Source of the DNA: Variovorax terrae
GTDB taxonomy: Bacteria; Pseudomonadota; Gammaproteobacteria; Burkholderiales; Burkholderiaceae_C
Reading direction: 5' to 3'
NCBI RefSeq assembly: GCF_022809125.1
Contig: NZ_JALGBI010000001.1
Span: forward strand, 434,001-498,000
DNA: 64,000 bases
The notes under the pieces are model-generated. The model did not search any database, was not told where the DNA came from, and was given only the letters and a program-made list of their open reading frames with translations. This document shows, piece by piece, positions 1-9,755 of this stretch (position 1 is its first letter; each line of letters begins with the position of its first letter). The position numbers and the translations under genes were made by a program.

Positions 1-494
1 ACGGCTACCAGGTCGCCATCGGCGGCGACGGACAGGTCACGCTCGGCAACATCGTCGTCAAGGGCTCGGCCCGCAAGGTGCGCAAGCTCTACCACGATCA
101 GGTGCTGGCCGGCTTTGCCGGCGCCACGGCGGATGCCTTCACCCTGTTCGAGCGCTTCGAGGCCAAGCTCGAGAAATACCAGGGCCACCTGGTGCGCGCG
201 GCCATCGAGCTGACCAAGGACTGGCGCACCGACCGCGTGCTGCGCCGCCTCGAGGCCATGCTGGCCGTGGCGGACAAGGACGCCTCGCTCATCATCACCG
301 GCAACGGCGATGTGCTGGAGCCCGAGCACGGCATCGTCGCCATCGGCTCCGGCGGCGCCTATGCGCAGGCCGCGGCCAGGGCGCTGCTCGACAACACCGA
401 GCTGCCGGCGCGCGACATCGTGAAGAAGTCGCTCGAGATCGCCGGCGAGCTGTGCATCTACACCAACATGCACCACACCATCGAGACGCTCTGA
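1..494 (+). CDS. hslV: ATP-dependent protease peptidase subunit HslV (5' truncated by window)
   Basis: The frame is open from base 3 at the window edge, so the start lies upstream; about 163 C-terminal residues are present. The visible N-terminal part ([20 protein letters not shown]) is the conserved strand-loop of the HslV/ClpQ threonine peptidase. The segment with [19 protein letters not shown] and the C-terminal [20 protein letters not shown] also match the family. HslV forms a double hexamer that degrades unfolded proteins delivered by HslU in the cytoplasm. hslU follows 92 bp downstream, the usual hslVU operon order. The catalytic N-terminal Thr is outside the window. Confidence 0.97.
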   Translation, partial: GYQVAIGGDGQVTLGNIVVKGSARKVRKLYHDQVLAGFAGATADAFTLFERFEAKLEKYQGHLVRAAIELTKDWRTDRVLRRLEAMLAVADKDASLIITGNGDVLEPEHGIVAIGSGGAYAQAAARALLDNTELPARDIVKKSLEIAGELCIYTNMHHTIETL

Positions 495-512
495 GCCGGC
501 GGCGCACCCGTT

Positions 513-554
513 TGCTCACTTTTCGATAGCAAGAAAGAACCGCTCCGCCTGGAC
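513..554 (-). repeat. 42-bp dispersed element, copy 1 (hslV-hslU spacer)
   Basis: Read on the minus strand it has GTCC, exactly 19 bases, then TGCTATCGAAAAGTGAGCA, an imperfect hairpin. It fills much of the spacer between hslV and hslU. Confidence 0.75.
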
Positions 555-586
555 ATCAGGCCCATTTGCCACTGAAAACGCCCGCC

Positions 587-1912
587 ATGTCGTCCATGAC
601 CCCCCAGGAGATCGTCTCCGAACTCGACCGCCACATCGTGGGCCAGGCGCAGGCCAAGCGCGCCGTGGCCATTGCCTTGCGCAACCGCTGGCGCCGCCAG
701 CAGGTCGATGAAAAGCTGCGCGGCGAGATCACGCCCAAGAACATCCTGATGATCGGCCCCACCGGCGTGGGCAAGACCGAGATCGCGCGCCGCCTGGCGC
801 GGCTGGCCGATGCGCCCTTCATCAAGGTCGAGGCCACCAAATTCACCGAGGTCGGCTACGTGGGCAAGGACGTGGATTCGATCATCCGCGATCTGGCCGA
901 CATGGCCGTCAAGCAGACCCGCGAGACCGAGATGCGCAAGGTGCGCACGCGCGCGGAAGATGCCGCGGAAGACCGCCTGCTCGATGTCCTGATCCCTGCC
1001 GCCCGCACGGCGGAGGCCCAGGGCGCCGCGCCGGACAGCGCCGCGCGCCAGGCCTTCCGCAAGAAGCTGCGCGAGGGGCAGCTCGACGACAAGGACATCG
1101 AGATCGATCTCGCCGAAGCCCGGCCCCAGCTCGAGATCATGGGGCCGGCCGGCATGGAAGACATGGCCGAGCAGCTGCGCGGCATGTTCAGCCAGTTCGG
1201 CGGCCAAAAACGCAAGACGCGCAAGCTCAAGATCGCCGAGGCGATGAAGCTGCTGATCGACGAAGAGGCCGGCAAGCTGGTCAACGAGGACGAGATCAAG
1301 ACACAGGCCATTGCCAGCGCCGAGCAGAACGGCATCGTGTTCATCGACGAGATCGACAAGGTGGCGTCGCGCTCCGACACGGGCGGTGCCGACGTGTCGC
1401 GCCAGGGCGTGCAGCGCGACCTGCTGCCGCTGGTCGAGGGCACGGCCGTGTCCACCAAGTACGGCATGGTCCGCACCGACCACATCCTGTTCATTGCCTC
1501 GGGGGCCTTCCACCTGAGCCGGCCCAGCGACCTGATTCCCGAACTGCAGGGGCGCTTCCCGATCCGGGTGGAGCTGCAGTCGCTGTCGGTGCAGGATTTC
1601 GAGGCCATCCTGACGCAGACCCATGCTTCGCTGGTGAAGCAGTACCAAGCGCTGCTCGCAACGGAGAATGTCACCATCGAATTCACGCCCGAAGGCATCA
1701 CGCGGCTGGCGCGCATTGCCTACGAGGTCAACGAACGCACCGAGAACATCGGCGCGCGCCGCCTGTCCACGGCGATGGAGCGCCTGCTCGACGAGGTGAG
1801 CTTCGACGCGACCCGGCTGGAGGGCCAGAAGGTGACGATCGACGCGGCCTACGTCGATGCACGCCTGGAGGAACTGAGCCGCAATGAGGATTTGTCCCGT
1901 TACATTCTCTAA
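587..1912 (+). CDS. hslU: ATP-dependent protease ATPase subunit HslU
   Basis: AAA+ unfoldase partner of HslV; it unfolds substrates and threads them into the peptidase. The 441 residues match the usual length near 443. The N-terminus [20 protein letters not shown] is typical, which is why the ATG at 587 is preferred over the in-frame ATG at 566. Walker A is GPTGVGKTE near residue 57 and Walker B is [10 protein letters not shown] near 250. Between them lies the charged I domain characteristic of HslU. The C-terminus EDLSRYIL is the conserved tail that docks into HslV. A weak GC hairpin (1919-1932) lies just after the stop. Confidence 0.97.
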   Translation: MSSMTPQEIVSELDRHIVGQAQAKRAVAIALRNRWRRQQVDEKLRGEITPKNILMIGPTGVGKTEIARRLARLADAPFIKVEATKFTEVGYVGKDVDSIIRDLADMAVKQTRETEMRKVRTRAEDAAEDRLLDVLIPAARTAEAQGAAPDSAARQAFRKKLREGQLDDKDIEIDLAEARPQLEIMGPAGMEDMAEQLRGMFSQFGGQKRKTRKLKIAEAMKLLIDEEAGKLVNEDEIKTQAIASAEQNGIVFIDEIDKVASRSDTGGADVSRQGVQRDLLPLVEGTAVSTKYGMVRTDHILFIASGAFHLSRPSDLIPELQGRFPIRVELQSLSVQDFEAILTQTHASLVKQYQALLATENVTIEFTPEGITRLARIAYEVNERTENIGARRLSTAMERLLDEVSFDATRLEGQKVTIDAAYVDARLEELSRNEDLSRYIL

Positions 1913-1954
1913 CCCCTTGGGGCAGCAGCCCCATTGCTTCACAAAACACATTCA

Positions 1955-2030
1955 TAGCGCGCGCTAAGTGCTTAATTTAGAACGACTTTCTGGCAATCGA
2001 AGCTTGCAAAGTCGCTTCTAAGTCGTTGAT
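1955..2030 (+). promoter_or_regulatory. Dyad symmetries upstream of the dcw cluster
   Basis: Two inverted repeats lie in the spacer between hslU and mraZ. TAGCGCGCGCTA is a perfect 12-bp palindrome at 1955-1966. AACGACTT at 1981-1988 is matched by AAGTCGTT at 2020-2027, with the related AAAGTCG at 2008-2014 between them. The function is unknown; they may be operator sites or an RNA fold in a leader, depending on where transcription starts. Confidence 0.4.
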
Positions 2031-2059
2031 TTCATTACAAAAAATCTTGCAAGCGCCTC

Positions 2060-2087
2060 TTGCGGGCGATTCTTTTCCTGCTACAGT
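2060..2087 (+). promoter_or_regulatory. Candidate promoter for mraZ and the dcw cluster
   Basis: A TTGCGG hexamer (2060-2065) and TACAGT (2082-2087) are separated by 16 bp. The predicted start near 2094 falls inside the MraZ-type repeat array, the arrangement expected for autorepression. The assignment rests on hexamer similarity only. Confidence 0.45.
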
Positions 2088-2120
2088 GCAAAAAAGTGCA
2101 TTTAAGTGGTGAAAAGTGTC
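2083..2120 (+). promoter_or_regulatory. Four 10-bp-phased AGTG repeats, probable MraZ operator
   Basis: AGTG occurs at 2085, 2095, 2105 and 2115, exactly one helical turn apart; the last three read AAAGTGC, TAAGTGG and AAAGTGT. MraZ is known to bind short direct repeats upstream of its own gene (TGGGN5-type repeats in E. coli, AAAGTG-type repeats in Mycoplasma). The array overlaps or follows the candidate -10 and ends about 50 bp before mraZ, as expected for autoregulation. Confidence 0.75.
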
Positions 2121-2169
2121 TTTTCACTGCGGATGTCGCAGTTGATTTCCACAGCAAGGGCATGTGATC

Positions 2170-2598
2170 GTGTTTCAAGGGGCTTCATCTCTCAGTCTGG
2201 ATGCGAAGGGCCGGCTTTCAGTGCCGACCCGGCATCGTGACGTGCTGAATGCCATCGCCGAGGGACAGCTCACGATCACCAAGCATCCGCATGGCTGCCT
2301 GATGCTGTTTCCGCGCCCCGAATGGGAGAAATTCCGTGAACGCATCGCGGCCTTGCCGATGAGCGCACAGTGGTGGAAGCGGATTTTTCTCGGCAATGCA
2401 ATGGATGTGGACATGGATGCGACGGGCCGCGTGCTGGTATCGCCCGAGCTGCGCACGGCGGCCGGCATCACGCGCGACACCATGCTGCTGGGCATGGGCA
2501 ACCATTTCGAGCTGTGGGACAAGGCGACCTACGACGCCGAGGAGGCGAAGGCGATGCAGGGCGACATGCCCGACGTCTTCAAGGATTTTTCCTTCTGA
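2170..2598 (+). CDS. mraZ: Transcriptional regulator MraZ
   Basis: First gene of the dcw cluster; a DNA-binding protein of the SpoVT/AbrB-like fold that autoregulates the cluster. The 142 residues contain two tandem MraZ repeats, with [14 protein letters not shown] in the first and [15 protein letters not shown] in the second. The chosen start is the GTG at 2170 ([10 protein letters not shown]), because AAGGG at 2156-2160 is then about nine bases upstream and the N-terminus matches the family. The in-frame GTG at 2164 would leave only three bases. rsmH begins nine bases after the stop. Confidence 0.95.
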   Translation: MFQGASSLSLDAKGRLSVPTRHRDVLNAIAEGQLTITKHPHGCLMLFPRPEWEKFRERIAALPMSAQWWKRIFLGNAMDVDMDATGRVLVSPELRTAAGITRDTMLLGMGNHFELWDKATYDAEEAKAMQGDMPDVFKDFSF

Positions 2599-2607
2599 AA
2601 GCCGACG

Positions 2608-3519
2608 GTGGACACCTCATGGAAACACACCACCGTCTTGTTGAACGAAGCAGTCGATGCTCTCCTCAGCAATCCGGATGCGACCTACATCGACGCCACC
2701 TTCGGGCGCGGCGGCCATTCGCGGCTGATTCTCTCCCGGCTGTCCCCCCAGGGCCGGCTGGTCGCCTTCGACAAGGACCCCGATGCCATCGCCGAGGCGC
2801 AGCGCCTGGGCGATGCGCGCCTGTCCATCCGCCACGAAGGCTTTCGCCATCTGCAGGAGCTGCCCGCTGCCGGCGCGGCGGGCGTGCTGATGGACCTGGG
2901 CGTGAGCTCGCCCCAGATCGACAACCCGGCGCGGGGTTTCAGCTTCCGCTTCGACGGCCCGCTCGACATGCGCATGGACACCACGCGCGGCGAGAGCGTG
3001 GCCGAGTGGCTGGCCCATGCAGAAGTTCAACAGATCGCGGAGGTGATACGTGACTACGGCGAAGAACGGTTTGCTCTTCCGGTTGCAAAGGCGATTGTTG
3101 CTCGCCGACAGGAACGGGGCCCAATTTCAACCACCGCCGAGCTGGCCCAGCTCGTGGCTGGCGCGGTCAAAACCCGCGAGCCGGGCCAGGACCCTGCAAC
3201 GCGCACATTTCAGGCTCTTCGGATTTTCATCAACGCCGAGCTTGAAGAGCTGCAACAGGCGCTAGAGGCCAGCCTGCATGTGCTGCAACCCGGAGGCCGG
3301 CTCGTGGTGATCAGCTTCCATTCGCTGGAAGACCGCATCGTCAAGCAATTCATCGCGAAGCATGCGCGCGAGGAATACGATCGCCGGGCGCCGTTTGCGC
3401 CGCCCAAGGCCATGAAGCTCCAGGCGCTGGACCGCATCCGGCCGTCCGAGGCCGAGGTGGCGGCCAATCCGCGTTCGCGCAGCGCGATCATGCGGGTGGC
3501 CGAAAGGACTGCTGCATGA
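2608..3519 (+). CDS. rsmH: 16S rRNA (cytosine(1402)-N4)-methyltransferase RsmH
   Basis: SAM-dependent methyltransferase (formerly MraW) that modifies C1402 in the ribosomal decoding centre. The 303 residues match the family length. It starts with GTG at 2608 and reads [13 protein letters not shown], the family N-terminus. The SAM-binding motif [10 protein letters not shown] is at about residues 29-38. Further conserved stretches are [27 protein letters not shown] and [15 protein letters not shown]. It is the second gene of the dcw operon. A 76-bp spacer precedes ftsL. Confidence 0.97.
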   Translation: MDTSWKHTTVLLNEAVDALLSNPDATYIDATFGRGGHSRLILSRLSPQGRLVAFDKDPDAIAEAQRLGDARLSIRHEGFRHLQELPAAGAAGVLMDLGVSSPQIDNPARGFSFRFDGPLDMRMDTTRGESVAEWLAHAEVQQIAEVIRDYGEERFALPVAKAIVARRQERGPISTTAELAQLVAGAVKTREPGQDPATRTFQALRIFINAELEELQQALEASLHVLQPGGRLVVISFHSLEDRIVKQFIAKHAREEYDRRAPFAPPKAMKLQALDRIRPSEAEVAANPRSRSAIMRVAERTAA

Positions 3520-3595
3520 ACCGCCGGACCGTTCCCGGGACGACGGCCGCCGCCCGCTGGGCGGCGAGCACCGGTGCCGCTGCGGAGGCCCAGGC

Positions 3596-3898
3596 ATGAC
3601 CCGGCTCAACATCGTTCTGCTGCTCGCGGTGCTGGCCAGTGCGCTGTACCTCGTGCACACCCAGTACGAATCGCGCCGGCTCTTCACGGAGCTGGACAAG
3701 GCGCATGCCGAGTCGCGCCGGCTGGAGCTCGACAACGAGCGCCTGCAGGTGGAAAAGCGCGCGCAGGCCACGCCGCTGCGGGTCGAGAAGCTGGCCAAGG
3801 AGCAGCTGCAGATGCGCTCGGCCACGCCGGCGATCACGCAATATGTCACCTATGGCGCCGCGGCGAAGGCTGCCTCCGCGCCGGAGCAGGCGCCATGA
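3596..3898 (+). CDS. ftsL: Cell division protein FtsL
   Basis: Small bitopic inner-membrane protein of the divisome that forms a complex with FtsB and FtsQ. The 100 residues contain a single N-terminal membrane segment (about residues 4-20, LNIVLLLAVLASALYLVHT). A charged helical coiled-coil region follows (SRRLFTELDKAHAESRRLE and onward). The position between rsmH and ftsI is diagnostic, since FtsL sequences are poorly conserved. Its stop overlaps the ftsI start (ATGA). Confidence 0.92.
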   Translation: MTRLNIVLLLAVLASALYLVHTQYESRRLFTELDKAHAESRRLELDNERLQVEKRAQATPLRVEKLAKEQLQMRSATPAITQYVTYGAAAKAASAPEQAP

Positions 3899-5628
3899 GC
3901 AAGAGCGTCCTCTACGCCTCCAGCCCGCTGCTGGCGAGCAAGACGCCGGTCTGGCGCAGCAAGTTCATCGTCGCCGCCATCGCCATCGGCTTCGTCGGGC
4001 TGGCGGCGCGCGCGGCCTATGTGCAGGTGATCGGCAACGAATTCTTCCAGCGCCAGGGTGAGGTCCGCTTTGCCCGCACCCTGGAGCTGCCGGCCAACCG
4101 CGGCCGCATCCTGGACCGCAACGGCCTGATCCTTGCCTCCAGCGTGCCGGCGCCCAGCATCTGGGCCATTCCCGAGGACGTGGAGCGCGACCCGGCCAAA
4201 TTCAAGCAGCTGGCCCGGCTGCTCGACATGCCGCTGGCCGACCTCAACAAGAAGCTCGAGGACGAGGACAAGACCTTCGTCTGGCTCAAGCGCCAGGTGG
4301 ATGAGCCGGTGGCCCAGCAGATCCAGGCGTTGGGCATCAAGGGCATCTACATGCGCAAGGAGTACAAGCGCCAGTACCCCGAGGGCGAGTCTGCCGCGCA
4401 TGTGGTGGGATTCACCAACGTCGAGGACAACGGCCAGGAGGGCGTGGAGCTGGCCTTCAACAAGGAGCTGGCTGGCCGCGCCGGCTCGCGCCGCGTGATC
4501 AAGGACCGGCTGGGACGCGTGGTGGAAGACGTGGGCGAGCAGGTGCCGCCGGTCGACGGCAAGGACCTGCAGCTGTCGATCGACAGCAAGGTGCAGTTCT
4601 TCGCCTACCAGAAACTGCGCGACACCGTGATCGCCAACAAGGCCAAGGCCGGCAGCGTCGTGGTGCTTGATACCGTGACCGGCGAGGTGCTGGCCATGGC
4701 CAACTACCCGAGCTACGAGCCCGACCGGCGGCAGAACCTCACGGGCGCGCAGCTGCGCAACCGCGCGATGACCGACGTGTTCGAGCCCGGCTCGACCATG
4801 AAGCCCTTCACCATCGGGCTGGCGCTGGAAACCGGCCGCGTCAAGCCCGACACCGTGATCCAGACCGGGCCCGGGCGCCTCACGATCACCGGCTCGACCA
4901 TCTCCGACACCCACAACAACGGCGCGCTCACGGTGGAGCAGGTGATCCAGAAATCCAGCAACATCGGCACCACCAAGATCGCGATGATGATGCAGCCGCG
5001 CGAGATGTGGGAGGTCTTCTCGGCAGCGGGCTTCGGCCAGAAGCCGCAGATCACCTTCCCCGGCGCGGTCACGGGCCGGCTGCGCCCGTTCAAGAGCTGG
5101 CGGCCGATCGAGCAGGCCACCATGTCCTATGGCTACGGACTCTCGGCTTCGCTGTTCCAGATGGCGCGCTCGTACACCGTGTTCGCGCACGACGGCCAGA
5201 TCATCTCCGCCACCCTGCTCAAGACCAGCGAGCCGGCGGCGGGCGTGCAGGTGCTGTCGGCCAAGACCGTGGCCGAAGTGCGCAAGATGCTGCAGATGGC
5301 CGCCGGCCCCGGCGGCACCGGGCCGAAGGCGCAGACCATGGGCTACTCGGTGGGCGGCAAGTCCGGCACGGCACACAAGCAGGAAGGCAAGGGCTACGCG
5401 GGCCACAAGTACCGCGCCTGGTTCACCGGCATGGCACCGATCGAGAAGCCGCGCATCATCGTCGCGGTGATGATCGACGAGCCCAGCGCCGGGCAGTACT
5501 ACGGCGGCGCGGTCGCGGCCCCGGTGTTCAGCGAGGTGGTGCAGCAGACCCTGCGCATGATGGGCGTGCAGCCCGACATGGCTGTCAAGCCGCAGATCGT
5601 GGCCGACGCGGTGGAGGAGTCGTTCTGA
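3895..5628 (+). CDS. ftsI: Peptidoglycan D,D-transpeptidase FtsI (PBP3)
   Basis: Septal class B penicillin-binding protein that cross-links peptidoglycan at the division site with FtsW. The 577 residues begin with a cytoplasmic stretch and one membrane segment (about 22-41). The PBP dimerisation domain includes NRGRILDRNGLILASS. Transpeptidase motifs are STMK (catalytic Ser about 300), SSN (about 354-356) and KSGT (about 489). The ATG at 3895 overlaps the ftsL stop. murE begins at the last base of the ftsI stop codon. Confidence 0.97.
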   Translation: MSKSVLYASSPLLASKTPVWRSKFIVAAIAIGFVGLAARAAYVQVIGNEFFQRQGEVRFARTLELPANRGRILDRNGLILASSVPAPSIWAIPEDVERDPAKFKQLARLLDMPLADLNKKLEDEDKTFVWLKRQVDEPVAQQIQALGIKGIYMRKEYKRQYPEGESAAHVVGFTNVEDNGQEGVELAFNKELAGRAGSRRVIKDRLGRVVEDVGEQVPPVDGKDLQLSIDSKVQFFAYQKLRDTVIANKAKAGSVVVLDTVTGEVLAMANYPSYEPDRRQNLTGAQLRNRAMTDVFEPGSTMKPFTIGLALETGRVKPDTVIQTGPGRLTITGSTISDTHNNGALTVEQVIQKSSNIGTTKIAMMMQPREMWEVFSAAGFGQKPQITFPGAVTGRLRPFKSWRPIEQATMSYGYGLSASLFQMARSYTVFAHDGQIISATLLKTSEPAAGVQVLSAKTVAEVRKMLQMAAGPGGTGPKAQTMGYSVGGKSGTAHKQEGKGYAGHKYRAWFTGMAPIEKPRIIVAVMIDEPSAGQYYGGAVAAPVFSEVVQQTLRMMGVQPDMAVKPQIVADAVEESF

Positions 5629-7115
5629 TGCAGGAACTCCGCACCCCCGCCCAGGCCGCGCAATGGCTGCACTCGCGCATGAGCGGCACGCTGCATGTCG
5701 ACAGCCGCCGCATCGGCGCAGGCGACGGCTTCATCGCCTGGCCCGGCGCGGCCACCGACGGCCGCCAGTACGTCGGCGCCGCGCTGGCGCAGGGCGCGGC
5801 CGCCTGCCTGGTGGAGAAAGCCGGCGTGGCGGCCTACGGCCTGGGCGGCGATGCCGTGGCGGTCTATGAACATCTGAAGGCGGCTACCGGTCCGATTGCC
5901 GCCGCGTTCTATGGCGAGCCGACGCGCGAGCTCGACGTGATCGCCATCACCGGCACCAACGGCAAGACCTCGAGTGCCTGGTGGCTGGCGCAGGCGCTAT
6001 CGAATGTGAAGCACCCCGCGCCCATCCCATGCGGACTTGTGGGCACTTTGGGCATTGGAAAGCCGCCTGAGGTGGTGGCCAACGGCCTGACCACGCCGGA
6101 CCCGGTGCTGCTGCAGCGGCATTTCCGCCATTTCCTGGACGAGGGCCTGGCCGCCTGCGCGATCGAAGCCTCATCGATCGGCCTCGCCGAGCGCCGGCTG
6201 GACGGCACGCGCATCCGCATCGCCGTGTTCACCAACTTCACCCACGACCACCTGGACTATCACGGCTCGATGGAGGCCTACTGGCAGGCCAAGGCCGAAC
6301 TGTTCCGCTGGCCGGGGCTCGAGGCTGCCGTGGTCAACATCGACGACATGCAGGGCGTCGACCTGGCCGGCACGCTGGCCAACACGCCGCTGAACCTGTG
6401 GACGGTGTCCTGCGAGGGCGCGGCCCGGCTGCAGGCGCGCGACATCGGCTACGGCAGCCAGGGCCTGCGCTTCACGGTGGCGGAAGGCCCGGAGCGCCAC
6501 GAACTCGAGACGGCCCTGATCGGCCAGTACAACGTGACCAACCTGCTGGGCGTGATCGCCACCATGCGGGCCCTGGGCGTGGCGCTGGCCGAGGCCGTGC
6601 AGGCCTGCCGCCGCCTGCTGCCGGTGCCCGGCCGCATGGACTGTCTGACCGAAGCCGGGCAGCCCCTGGTGGCGGTGGACTATGCCCACACGCCCGATGC
6701 ATTGGACAAGGCGCTGGCCGCGCTGCGGCCGCTGAGCACCCGCCGGGGCGGCCGGCTCTGGTGCCTGTTCGGCTGCGGCGGCGACCGCGATCCGGTCAAG
6801 CGTCCGCTGATGGCGGCCGTGGCCGAGAAAAACGCCGACGAGGTGGTGATCACCAGCGACAACCCGCGCAGCGAGAAGCCCGAGGCCATCATCTGCCAGA
6901 TCCTGCTGGGCCTGAGCCACGGCGACCTGGCGCGCGTGCAATCCGACCGGGCCCTGGCGATTGCCGAAACCATCGGCCAGGCCGAGCCGCAGGACGTGGT
7001 GCTGATTGCCGGCAAGGGGCACGAGGACTACCAGGAAGTGGCCGGCATCAAGCACCCGTTTTCAGACAAGGACCAGGCCCGCCTGGCGCTGCAGCGCAGA
7101 AAGGTGGGCGCATGA
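5628..7115 (+). CDS. murE: UDP-MurNAc-L-Ala-D-Glu:meso-diaminopimelate ligase MurE
   Basis: Cytoplasmic Mur ligase that adds the third stem-peptide residue. The 495 residues have the three Mur ligase domains. The P-loop TGTNGKTSS is near residue 108. The central part contains THDHLDYHG. The C-terminal domain contains DNPRSEKPE, whose DNPR motif marks meso-diaminopimelate specificity rather than lysine. The start overlaps the ftsI stop by one base. A copy of the 42-bp element lies antisense just after the P-loop (5995-6036). Confidence 0.97.
   Translation: MQELRTPAQAAQWLHSRMSGTLHVDSRRIGAGDGFIAWPGAATDGRQYVGAALAQGAAACLVEKAGVAAYGLGGDAVAVYEHLKAATGPIAAAFYGEPTRELDVIAITGTNGKTSSAWWLAQALSNVKHPAPIPCGLVGTLGIGKPPEVVANGLTTPDPVLLQRHFRHFLDEGLAACAIEASSIGLAERRLDGTRIRIAVFTNFTHDHLDYHGSMEAYWQAKAELFRWPGLEAAVVNIDDMQGVDLAGTLANTPLNLWTVSCEGAARLQARDIGYGSQGLRFTVAEGPERHELETALIGQYNVTNLLGVIATMRALGVALAEAVQACRRLLPVPGRMDCLTEAGQPLVAVDYAHTPDALDKALAALRPLSTRRGGRLWCLFGCGGDRDPVKRPLMAAVAEKNADEVVITSDNPRSEKPEAIICQILLGLSHGDLARVQSDRALAIAETIGQAEPQDVVLIAGKGHEDYQEVAGIKHPFSDKDQARLALQRRKVGA
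5995..6036 (-). repeat. 42-bp dispersed element, copy 2 (inside murE, antisense)
   Basis: On the minus strand GTCC is followed after 19 bases by TGCTTCACATTCGATAGCG. It is a diverged copy embedded in murE codons just downstream of the P-loop. Confidence 0.55.
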
Positions 7116-8584
7116 GCGTCGCCCGCCCGTTCGAAGGCGCCAAGGCCCCCGTGCGGGCCAGCGCCGGAGCCTCCCATTCCATGATGACATTGCAACAGGC
7201 GCTGGCCTGGATTCCCGGCGGCCGGCTCGTGGGAGACGGCGCCGTGCCCGTGCTGCGCGTGCACACCGACACACGCACGCTGCAGCCCGGCGACCTGTTC
7301 GTGGCGCTCCAGGGCGAGCGCTTCGACGCCCATGATTTTCTTGCCGAGGCCAAGGCGCGGGGCGCCGTGGCCGCCATCGCGCAGCGTGGCCTGGCCGGCG
7401 CCGGCCTGCCGGGCATCGAGGTCGCCGACAGCAAACGGGCGCTGGGCGCGCTGGCCGCGGGCTGGCGCGCGCAGTTCAGCCTGCCGCTGCTCGCGGTGAC
7501 CGGCAGCAATGGCAAGACCACGGTGACGCAGATGATTGCCGCGATCCTGCGCAACTGGAAAGGCGCGGCTGCCTTCGCCACCCAGGGCAATCTCAACAAC
7601 GACATCGGCGTGCCGCTCACGCTGCTGCGCCTGCGCGCCGTGCATGCCGTGGCCGTGGTCGAACTGGGCATGAATCATCCCGGCGAGATCGCCAGCCTCG
7701 CGGCCATGGCCCGGCCCACGGTGGCGCTGGTCAACAACGCCCAGCGCGAACACCTGGAGTTCATGGCCACGGTGGAAGCCGTGGCGCGGGAAAACGGCGC
7801 GGTGATCGAATCGCTGGCGCCCCAGGGCGTGGCCGTGTTTCCGGCCGACGACGCCTACACCCCGATCTGGACGGCGCTCGCGGGGTCGCGCGCCTGCATG
7901 AGTTTCGGCACCGCTGCCGGTGCCGACATCAGTTTGGCCGGTATTGAGTGGAAGCAGGGGCATTGGCAGGTGGGCGTGCAGACGCCTGCCGGGCCGTTGG
8001 CTTACGAGCTCCATATCGCCGGCCGCCACAACGTACGCAACTCGCTGGCCGCCGTGGCCTGCACGCTGGCCGCCGGCGTGCCGCTGGCCGCGATCGCGCA
8101 GGGGCTGGGCGGCTTCGAGCCGGTCAAGGGGCGCTCGCGCGCGCTCGGCGTCACGCTGGCCGGCCGCCCGCTCACGCTGGTGGACGACACCTACAACGCC
8201 AACCCCGACTCGGTGCGCGCCGCGATCGAGGTGCTGGCCGAGCTGCCGGGCCCGCGCCTGCTGGTGCTGGGCGACATGGGCGAGGTGGGCGACCAGGGCC
8301 CGCAGTTCCACGCCGAAGTCGGCGCGCATGCCAAGGCCCTGGGCATCGAAACCCTGTTCACGCTCGGGACGCAGTCGGCGCGTGCTGCCGACAGCTTTGG
8401 CGCTGGCCGGCATTTCGACGGCATCGAGGCGCTGAACGCCGCCGTGCTGGCCGAGCTCGCGCATACCGCCAGCGTGCTGGTCAAGGGCTCGCGCTTCATG
8501 AAGATGGAGCGGGTGGTCGAGGCCATCACCGCGCAGGCGCAACAACCACAACAACAAGACAAGGAGGAAGGCCATGCTGCTTAG
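7112..8584 (+). CDS. murF: UDP-MurNAc-tripeptide:D-Ala-D-Ala ligase MurF
   Basis: The last cytoplasmic Mur ligase; it adds D-Ala-D-Ala to give the UDP-MurNAc-pentapeptide. It has 490 residues if started at the ATG overlapping the murE stop. The N-terminal 23 residues are absent from most MurF proteins, so the ATG at 7181 ([14 protein letters not shown]) may be the real start. The P-loop [23 protein letters not shown] and [10 protein letters not shown] are conserved family motifs. The 3' end overlaps mraY by 11 bp. Confidence 0.95.
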   Translation: MSVARPFEGAKAPVRASAGASHSMMTLQQALAWIPGGRLVGDGAVPVLRVHTDTRTLQPGDLFVALQGERFDAHDFLAEAKARGAVAAIAQRGLAGAGLPGIEVADSKRALGALAAGWRAQFSLPLLAVTGSNGKTTVTQMIAAILRNWKGAAAFATQGNLNNDIGVPLTLLRLRAVHAVAVVELGMNHPGEIASLAAMARPTVALVNNAQREHLEFMATVEAVARENGAVIESLAPQGVAVFPADDAYTPIWTALAGSRACMSFGTAAGADISLAGIEWKQGHWQVGVQTPAGPLAYELHIAGRHNVRNSLAAVACTLAAGVPLAAIAQGLGGFEPVKGRSRALGVTLAGRPLTLVDDTYNANPDSVRAAIEVLAELPGPRLLVLGDMGEVGDQGPQFHAEVGAHAKALGIETLFTLGTQSARAADSFGAGRHFDGIEALNAAVLAELAHTASVLVKGSRFMKMERVVEAITAQAQQPQQQDKEEGHAA

Positions 8585-9752
8585 CCTCGCCCAATGGCTT
8601 CAGTCGCTGTCCCCTGAATTCGGCGCCTTCCGGGTGTTCCAGTACCTGACCTTCCGCGCCGTCATGGCCGCGCTGACGGCACTGCTGATCGGCCTGCTGG
8701 CCGGACCCTACGTGATCCGCCGCCTGACCGAACTCAAGATCGGACAGCCGATCCGCGGCTATGGCATGGAGACGCACCTGTCCAAGCAGGGCACGCCCAC
8801 CATGGGCGGCGTGCTGATCCTGCTGTCGATCGCGGTCTCCACGCTGCTGTGGTTCGACCTGAGCAACCGCTTCGTCTGGATCGTGCTGCTGGTCACCCTG
8901 GGCTTCGGCGCCATCGGCTGGGTCGATGACTGGCGCAAGGTGGTGCACAAGGACCCTGAGGGCATGCGCTCGCGCGAGAAATACTTCTGGCAGTCCGTGA
9001 TCGGCCTGGTGGCCGCGCTGTACCTGGTGTTCAGCATCTCGGAGAGCTCCAACCTGCGGGTGCTGGAGCTGTTCTTCAAATGGGTGCAGTCGGGCTTCGA
9101 CGTCAACCTGCCGCCCAAGGCCGGCCTGCTGCTGCCGTTCATCAAGGAGGTGAGCTACCCGCTGGGCGTGTTCGGCTTCGTGATCATGACCTACCTGGTC
9201 ATCGTGGGATCGAGCAACGCCGTCAACCTGACCGACGGCCTGGATGGCCTGGCCATCATGCCGGTGGTGATGGTGGGCTCGGCGCTCGGGGTGTTCGCCT
9301 ACGTTACGGGCAGCTCGGTGTACTCGAAGTACCTGTTCTTTCCGTACATCCCGGGTTCCGGCGAGCTGCTGATCTTCTGCTCGGCCATGGCCGGCGCGGG
9401 GCTGGCGTTCCTGTGGTTCAACACGCACCCGGCCCAGGTCTTCATGGGCGACGTGGGCGCGCTGGCGCTGGGCGGGGCGCTCGGCACCATCGCGGTGATC
9501 GTGCGCCAGGAAATCGTGCTGGCCATCATGGGCGGCATCTTCGTGGTGGAAGCGCTGTCGGTGATGATGCAGGTGCTGTACTTCAAGTACACCAAGAAGC
9601 GCTACGGCGAGGGCCGGCGCATCCTCAAGATGGCGCCGCTGCACCACCATTTCGAGAAGAGCGGCTGGAAGGAAACGCAGGTCGTCGTGCGTTTCTGGAT
9701 CATCACCATGCTGCTGTGCCTGGTGGGCCTGTCCACCCTGAAGCTGAGGTAG
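8574..9752 (+). CDS. mraY: Phospho-N-acetylmuramoyl-pentapeptide-transferase MraY
   Basis: Integral membrane enzyme that transfers phospho-MurNAc-pentapeptide to undecaprenyl phosphate, giving lipid I. The 392 residues form about ten membrane segments. Diagnostic motifs are GTPTMGG near residue 75, the aspartate motif GWVDDWRKV near 118, [13 protein letters not shown] near 212, and the [11 protein letters not shown] loop near the C-terminus. An AAGGAGG ribosome site lies just before the ATG, inside the end of murF. Confidence 0.97.
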   Translation: MLLSLAQWLQSLSPEFGAFRVFQYLTFRAVMAALTALLIGLLAGPYVIRRLTELKIGQPIRGYGMETHLSKQGTPTMGGVLILLSIAVSTLLWFDLSNRFVWIVLLVTLGFGAIGWVDDWRKVVHKDPEGMRSREKYFWQSVIGLVAALYLVFSISESSNLRVLELFFKWVQSGFDVNLPPKAGLLLPFIKEVSYPLGVFGFVIMTYLVIVGSSNAVNLTDGLDGLAIMPVVMVGSALGVFAYVTGSSVYSKYLFFPYIPGSGELLIFCSAMAGAGLAFLWFNTHPAQVFMGDVGALALGGALGTIAVIVRQEIVLAIMGGIFVVEALSVMMQVLYFKYTKKRYGEGRRILKMAPLHHHFEKSGWKETQVVVRFWIITMLLCLVGLSTLKLR

Positions 9753-9755
9753 CCG

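Noticed and set aside
1919..1932. Terminator for hslU
   Set aside because: GGGGC-AGCA-GCCCC is only a 5-bp stem with no T-run; too weak to call.
458..1951. 497-codon open frame antisense to hslU
   Set aside because: It lies wholly opposite the well-supported hslU, with His/Gln/Ala/Arg-rich composition typical of antisense frames in GC-rich genes and no family motif.
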